DNA of 8,425 nucleotides from Candidatus Aenigmatarchaeota archaeon. Lineage in GTDB: Archaea; Aenigmatarchaeota; Aenigmatarchaeia; QMZS01. The position numbers and the translations under genes are program-made. Below the pieces are notes generated by a model that did not search any database, was not told where the DNA came from, and saw only the letters and a list, made by a program, of their open reading frames with translations. Below are positions 6,799-8,425 of this stretch, piece by piece. Position 1 is the first letter of the stretch, and each line of letters starts with the position of its first letter. The stretch is from assembly GCA_003663295.1 (NCBI GenBank), contig QMZS01000040.1, positions 1-8,425 of the forward strand. Direction: 5' to 3'.

Positions 6799-7676
6799 TC
6801 AGGACAGGTTACTTCGCCTGATAATTTATCGGCTATGGTGTGTCCGCAACTACTTGTGCCTGTGTTAATCATTACCAAATAACATTTACCTATTTCCAAA
6901 GGATTAACACCAAGATCAACCCAAATCCAAAATTGTTTTCCGCAATTAGTTCCTCTCCTAATTTCAATTTTATATTCTGTGCCGCAACTATCTGTGCATC
7001 CTTTTTCCAAAACCTTTATTATATAATCATTTTGAGGCAACCAAGAAGGATTTTCATGTGGAACATGGCACTTTGAATTTCCCCCATCAATAATTATATC
7101 TGCAGTTGCGGATTTTGGTGGCAACGGGCTAAAGCAGGCTGCAACGATTCCAACAATTCCGTTTTCTTTTGCTTTGAAAGTATTTGTATAAGGATTTGTT
7201 TTAATATTGCTTACCGGAGAATAAATAGAATAATCAACAGGATTGTTTACTTTGTTGACAATCATGTAAAAACCATCTGTGCAGTTATTTACTGTGCATA
7301 CACAGGAATCTCCAACTTTGCATATTGCTGGGCATTGAAGGAATGAGGTAGTGATCTCAATTTCTTTTTTTAGAATAACCGGCATCTGGGTGCTGAAACA
7401 GAAACCCATTATTTTTATTTTTCCTGTGCCTGTTGGGGTGAAGCTTACTTTTGTAGGTGGAATGCCTGCAATTACAGGAATTTGCAATGGATTTCCCTCG
7501 GTTTTTAAAACAATCCATAAACCGCTGGTACAGGTTCCTTCATCTAACTTTAATTCGCAGGTACATTGTTGGTTTATAGAACACTGGGAGCAGTCAAGAC
7601 TGTTTGCGAGGGTTGGGGTTATTAGAATTAGAAATGATAAGGAAAATATAAATAATTTGTTAAAGAAAGATTTCAT
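6789..7676 (-). CDS. Secreted cysteine-rich two-repeat protein
   Basis: 295 residues with a Sec signal peptide: MKSFFNK, a hydrophobic core, and probable cleavage after TLA at residue 24. The mature protein has two homologous repeats. Repeat one (about 27-108) has cysteines 29, 32, 38, 40, 49 and 93; repeat two (about 113-197) has cysteines 115, 119, 125, 127, 132 and 181. Both share the order C-x2/3-C, C-x-C, C, a WIV/MIV strand, NP, and a G[FA]/AACF-S-P strand. A different C-terminal domain (about 203-295) carries eight more cysteines and the strand FWIWVDLGVNPLEIGKCYLV. Twenty cysteines in total point to an extracellular, disulfide-stabilised protein. No named family recognised. Start at 7676 is supported by the signal peptide and a TATA box about 25 bp upstream. 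The promoter and first 11 codons are duplicated upstream. Confidence 0.82.
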   Translation of the reverse strand: MKSFFNKLFIFSLSFLILITPTLANSLDCSQCSINQQCTCELKLDEGTCTSGLWIVLKTEGNPLQIPVIAGIPPTKVSFTPTGTGKIKIMGFCFSTQMPVILKKEIEITTSFLQCPAICKVGDSCVCTVNNCTDGFYMIVNKVNNPVDYSIYSPVSNIKTNPYTNTFKAKENGIVGIVAACFSPLPPKSATADIIIDGGNSKCHVPHENPSWLPQNDYIIKVLEKGCTDSCGTEYKIEIRRGTNCGKQFWIWVDLGVNPLEIGKCYLVMINTGTSSCGHTIADKLSGEVTCPECS

Positions 7677-7679
7677 AAT

Positions 7680-7736
7680 TTAATTATTTTTTTTAGATAT
7701 ATAAAATATAAATAATTTGTTAAAGAAAGATTTCAT
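7680..7736 (-). other. 18-codon upstream ORF created by the duplication
   Basis: From ATG 7736 the frame reads MKSFFNKLFIF, identical to the real signal peptide start, then YISKKNN and TAA (7682-7680). Only ATT separates this stop from the genuine ATG at 7676, and the two are in the same frame. It has its own TATA box (7767-7756) at the right distance for a leaderless transcript. It may act as a decoy or as a reinitiation leader. Whether it is translated is unknown. Confidence 0.5.
7696..7707 (-). promoter_or_regulatory. Proximal TATA box of the cysteine-rich gene
   Basis: On the minus strand ATTTTATATATC is centred about 25 bp before ATG 7676, the spacing for a leaderless archaeal transcript. 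An identical box (7767-7756) stands at the same distance before the duplicated ATG 7736, so the gene probably has two tandem promoters. Confidence 0.5.
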
Positions 7737-7769
7737 AATTTAATTGTTTTTTTTAGATATATAAAATTT

Positions 7770-7775
7770 AAAAAA
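7770..7775 (-). terminator. Oligo-T stop after tRNA-Asn
   Basis: Immediately after the 3' end of the tRNA the minus strand reads TA and then six T, followed by AAATTTT. Archaeal RNA polymerase commonly terminates at such T runs. It lies right beside the distal TATA box of the next gene. Call based on position and base run only. Confidence 0.4.
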
Positions 7776-7777
7776 TA

Positions 7778-7940
7778 CGCTTCAGGAAGGATTTCCGAAT
7801 TATTTTTAAAAGGTTGCATTTTTAACCAACCGCTTTTTTTGGCTTAAGCCTTTTTATCCAATTTACCCAATAAAAGGCTTACTCGAACCTTCGACCTCCT
7901 GGTTAACAGCCAGATGCTCTACCTGCTGAGCTACTGAAGC
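7778..7940 (-). tRNA. tRNA-Asn(GTT) with a 90-nt intron in the T-loop (position 59/60)
   Basis: 5' exon 7940-7882: acceptor GCTTCAG, TA, D-stem GCTC/GAGC with loop AGCAGGTA, anticodon stem TCTGG/CCAGG with loop CTGTTAA (anticodon GTT), variable AGGTC, T-stem GAAGG, and loop TTCGAG. 3' exon 7791-7778: T, T-stem CCTTC, acceptor CTGAAGC and discriminator G. CCA is not encoded. Joining the exons gives a normal 73-nt tRNA with a perfect 7-bp acceptor, a 5-bp T-stem and loop TTCGAGT. The intron 7881-7792 is set by a canonical bulge-helix-bulge: the outer helix is the T-stem, the 4-bp central helix is TTCG (7887-7884) with CGGA (7797-7794), and the 3-nt bulges are AG|T (7883-7881) and AA|T (7793-7791). 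G as discriminator fits Asn. A TATA box lies 22 bp upstream. Without the intron the gene looks truncated at 7881. Confidence 0.92.
7792..7881 (-). other. tRNA-Asn intron with strong internal hairpin
   Basis: 90 nt, predicted to be excised by the archaeal splicing endonuclease. It holds an 11-bp stem, AAGCCTTTTAT (7880-7870) with ATAAAAAGGCTT (7857-7846, one bulged base) and a 12-nt loop. A second small stem, GGTTG/CAACC, follows at about 7830-7812, and GGCTTAAGCC (7850-7841) is a perfect palindrome. No ORF is present. The hairpin may keep the two splice sites close together or give a stable excised RNA. Confidence 0.8.
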
Positions 7941-7957
7941 ATAATTGAATTAAAATA

Positions 7958-7976
7958 ATTTTATAAATTACCTAAA
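7958..7976 (-). promoter_or_regulatory. BRE/TATA promoter of tRNA-Asn
   Basis: On the minus strand TTTAGGTAAT is followed by TTATAAAAT. The TATA box (7967-7958) is centred about 22 bp before the tRNA 5' end. The ten bases TTTAGGTAAT before the TATA box are identical to those of the surface protein promoter near 650. Confidence 0.6.
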
Positions 7977-8004
7977 ATAATACATTCTATGCATCTATAT
8001 AATT

Positions 8005-8316
8005 ATGTTCATGCTATTAATTTACCTGATGGGACTTATAGACTTAATAATCGGCGTTCTGCTTCTGATGAGTTATTCAGGCAACCTGTTTGCAGTTGTA
8101 ATAATTTCAATCATCCTTTTGAGAGGAATCACCACATTTATTCAGATATTGCCTCCTCTCACAATTTTGTTGAAAATATATTCTCTGGTTGATTTAGCAA
8201 TACCATTCCTGATATTGTTCTCCTATAGATTCAGCAATCCTGGCGTAAATCTGATATTTCTTTATTTCCTGATTAAAATAGGATATTCCCTACTCTCTTA
8301 TTTTCTGTTTAGATAA
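8005..8316 (+). CDS. Four-helix membrane protein with internal repeat
   Basis: 103 residues, almost entirely hydrophobic, with helices at about 3-22, 28-47, 57-73 and 81-101. The two halves resemble each other: YLMGLIDLIIGVLLLMSYSG and KIYSLVDLAIPFLILFSYRF share L-x-D-L-x-I, a hydrophobic run and S-Y. Each places an Asp (13 and 63) within a helix. This suggests an ancient duplication of a two-helix unit. The start at 8005 is the first ATG of the frame and gives a complete first helix. An overlapping frame from 7989 is polar and not supported. The gene ends 2 bp before the histone start, so the two are probably cotranscribed. No family recognised; buried acidic residues could matter for transport or helix packing. 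Confidence 0.75.
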   Translation: MFMLLIYLMGLIDLIIGVLLLMSYSGNLFAVVIISIILLRGITTFIQILPPLTILLKIYSLVDLAIPFLILFSYRFSNPGVNLIFLYFLIKIGYSLLSYFLFR

Positions 8317-8318
8317 TT

Positions 8319-8425
8319 ATGTTCGGGAAGAAGAAACCAGAACTGCCAATATATACAATTCTGAGACTCTCAAAGGAACTTGGTGCGGAAAGGATAAGCA
8401 AAGAAGCAGCGCTCGAAATTTCAGA
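8319..8425 (+). CDS. Archaeal histone, 5' part, cut by window end
   Basis: The first 35 residues begin MFGKKKPELPIYTILRLSK and continue with ELGAERISKEAALEIS before the window ends. LPIxxIxRLxKxxGAERIS is the signature of helix 1 and loop 1 of archaeal histone-fold proteins, which form dimers and longer stacks that wrap DNA. The expected total is about 65-75 residues, so roughly half is present. The six to eight residues before ELP, with three lysines, make a slightly longer N-terminus than in typical methanogen histones. It follows the membrane protein gene by 2 bp. Confidence 0.9.
   Translation, partial: MFGKKKPELPIYTILRLSKELGAERISKEAALEIS

Larger units (their letters stand above)
7643..7767. 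repeat. 60-bp tandem duplication covering promoter and start of the cysteine-rich gene
   Basis: 7643-7707 and 7703-7767 are direct copies with a 60-bp period and a single difference (A at 7686, G at 7746). Each copy holds a TATA box (TTTATATATC on the minus strand), an A8 stretch, ATT, ATG and the first 11 codons of the signal peptide. The near identity suggests a recent duplication. The inner copy is used for the intact gene; the outer copy opens an 18-codon ORF that stops just before the real ATG. Confidence 0.9.

Noticed and set aside
7643..7767. CRISPR-like repeats
   Set aside because: Only two adjacent 60-bp copies without spacers; they duplicate a promoter and coding start.
7778..7940. 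Split tRNA gene made from separate transcripts
   Set aside because: Both exons lie on the same strand 90 nt apart with one promoter and a complete bulge-helix-bulge, so a cis-spliced intron is simpler.
7989..8192. Open frame overlapping the four-helix membrane protein
   Set aside because: Its translation is a polar, Cys/Asn/His-rich mix typical of an out-of-frame reading, while the other frame gives clean membrane helices and abuts the histone start.

Overview
The window looks like part of an AT-rich archaeal chromosome, probably from a DPANN-type lineage such as Woesearchaeota or Pacearchaeota; the lineage is an inference, not a database result. The archaeal evidence is the start of an archaeal histone gene, an archaellum/pilus-type FlaJ/TadC membrane protein, several pilin-like proteins with archaeal class III signal peptides, BRE/TATA promoters, and a tRNA gene whose intron is bounded by a bulge-helix-bulge motif.

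Layout. (1) 1-576, minus: the secreted N-terminal part of a Thr/Asn-rich surface protein, cut by the window edge, with a G10 tract directly before its start. (2) 722-4128, minus: a tightly overlapping four-gene cluster. A double-length FlaJ/TadC-like platform protein comes first, followed by three small pilin-like proteins. (3) 4181-5293, plus: two further pilin-like genes, divergent from the platform gene across a 52-bp promoter region. The two sides together look like a type IV pilus or secretion system, with the inner-membrane platform and at least five candidate (pseudo)pilins. The assembly ATPase and prepilin peptidase are not in the window. Four of the five pilin-like proteins share a cysteine-pair motif after the N-terminal helix. 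(4) 5381-5539, plus: a 52-residue two-helix membrane protein whose start region lies between two identical, inverted 14-bp palindromes. (5) About 5601-6597, minus: a decayed IS4/IS1634-like transposase with four or more frameshifts. (6) 6652-7676, minus: a possible small ORF and a secreted cysteine-rich protein made of two repeats plus a distinct C-terminal domain. Its promoter and start codon lie in an almost perfect 60-bp tandem duplication. (7) 7778-7940, minus: tRNA-Asn(GTT) interrupted in the T-loop by a 90-nt intron at position 59/60. (8) 8005-8425, plus: a four-helix membrane protein and, 2 bp later, an archaeal histone cut by the window end.

The most interesting items are the T-loop tRNA intron, the pilin cluster with its shared cysteine motif, the duplicated promoter/start unit, and the paired palindromes around the small membrane protein gene.
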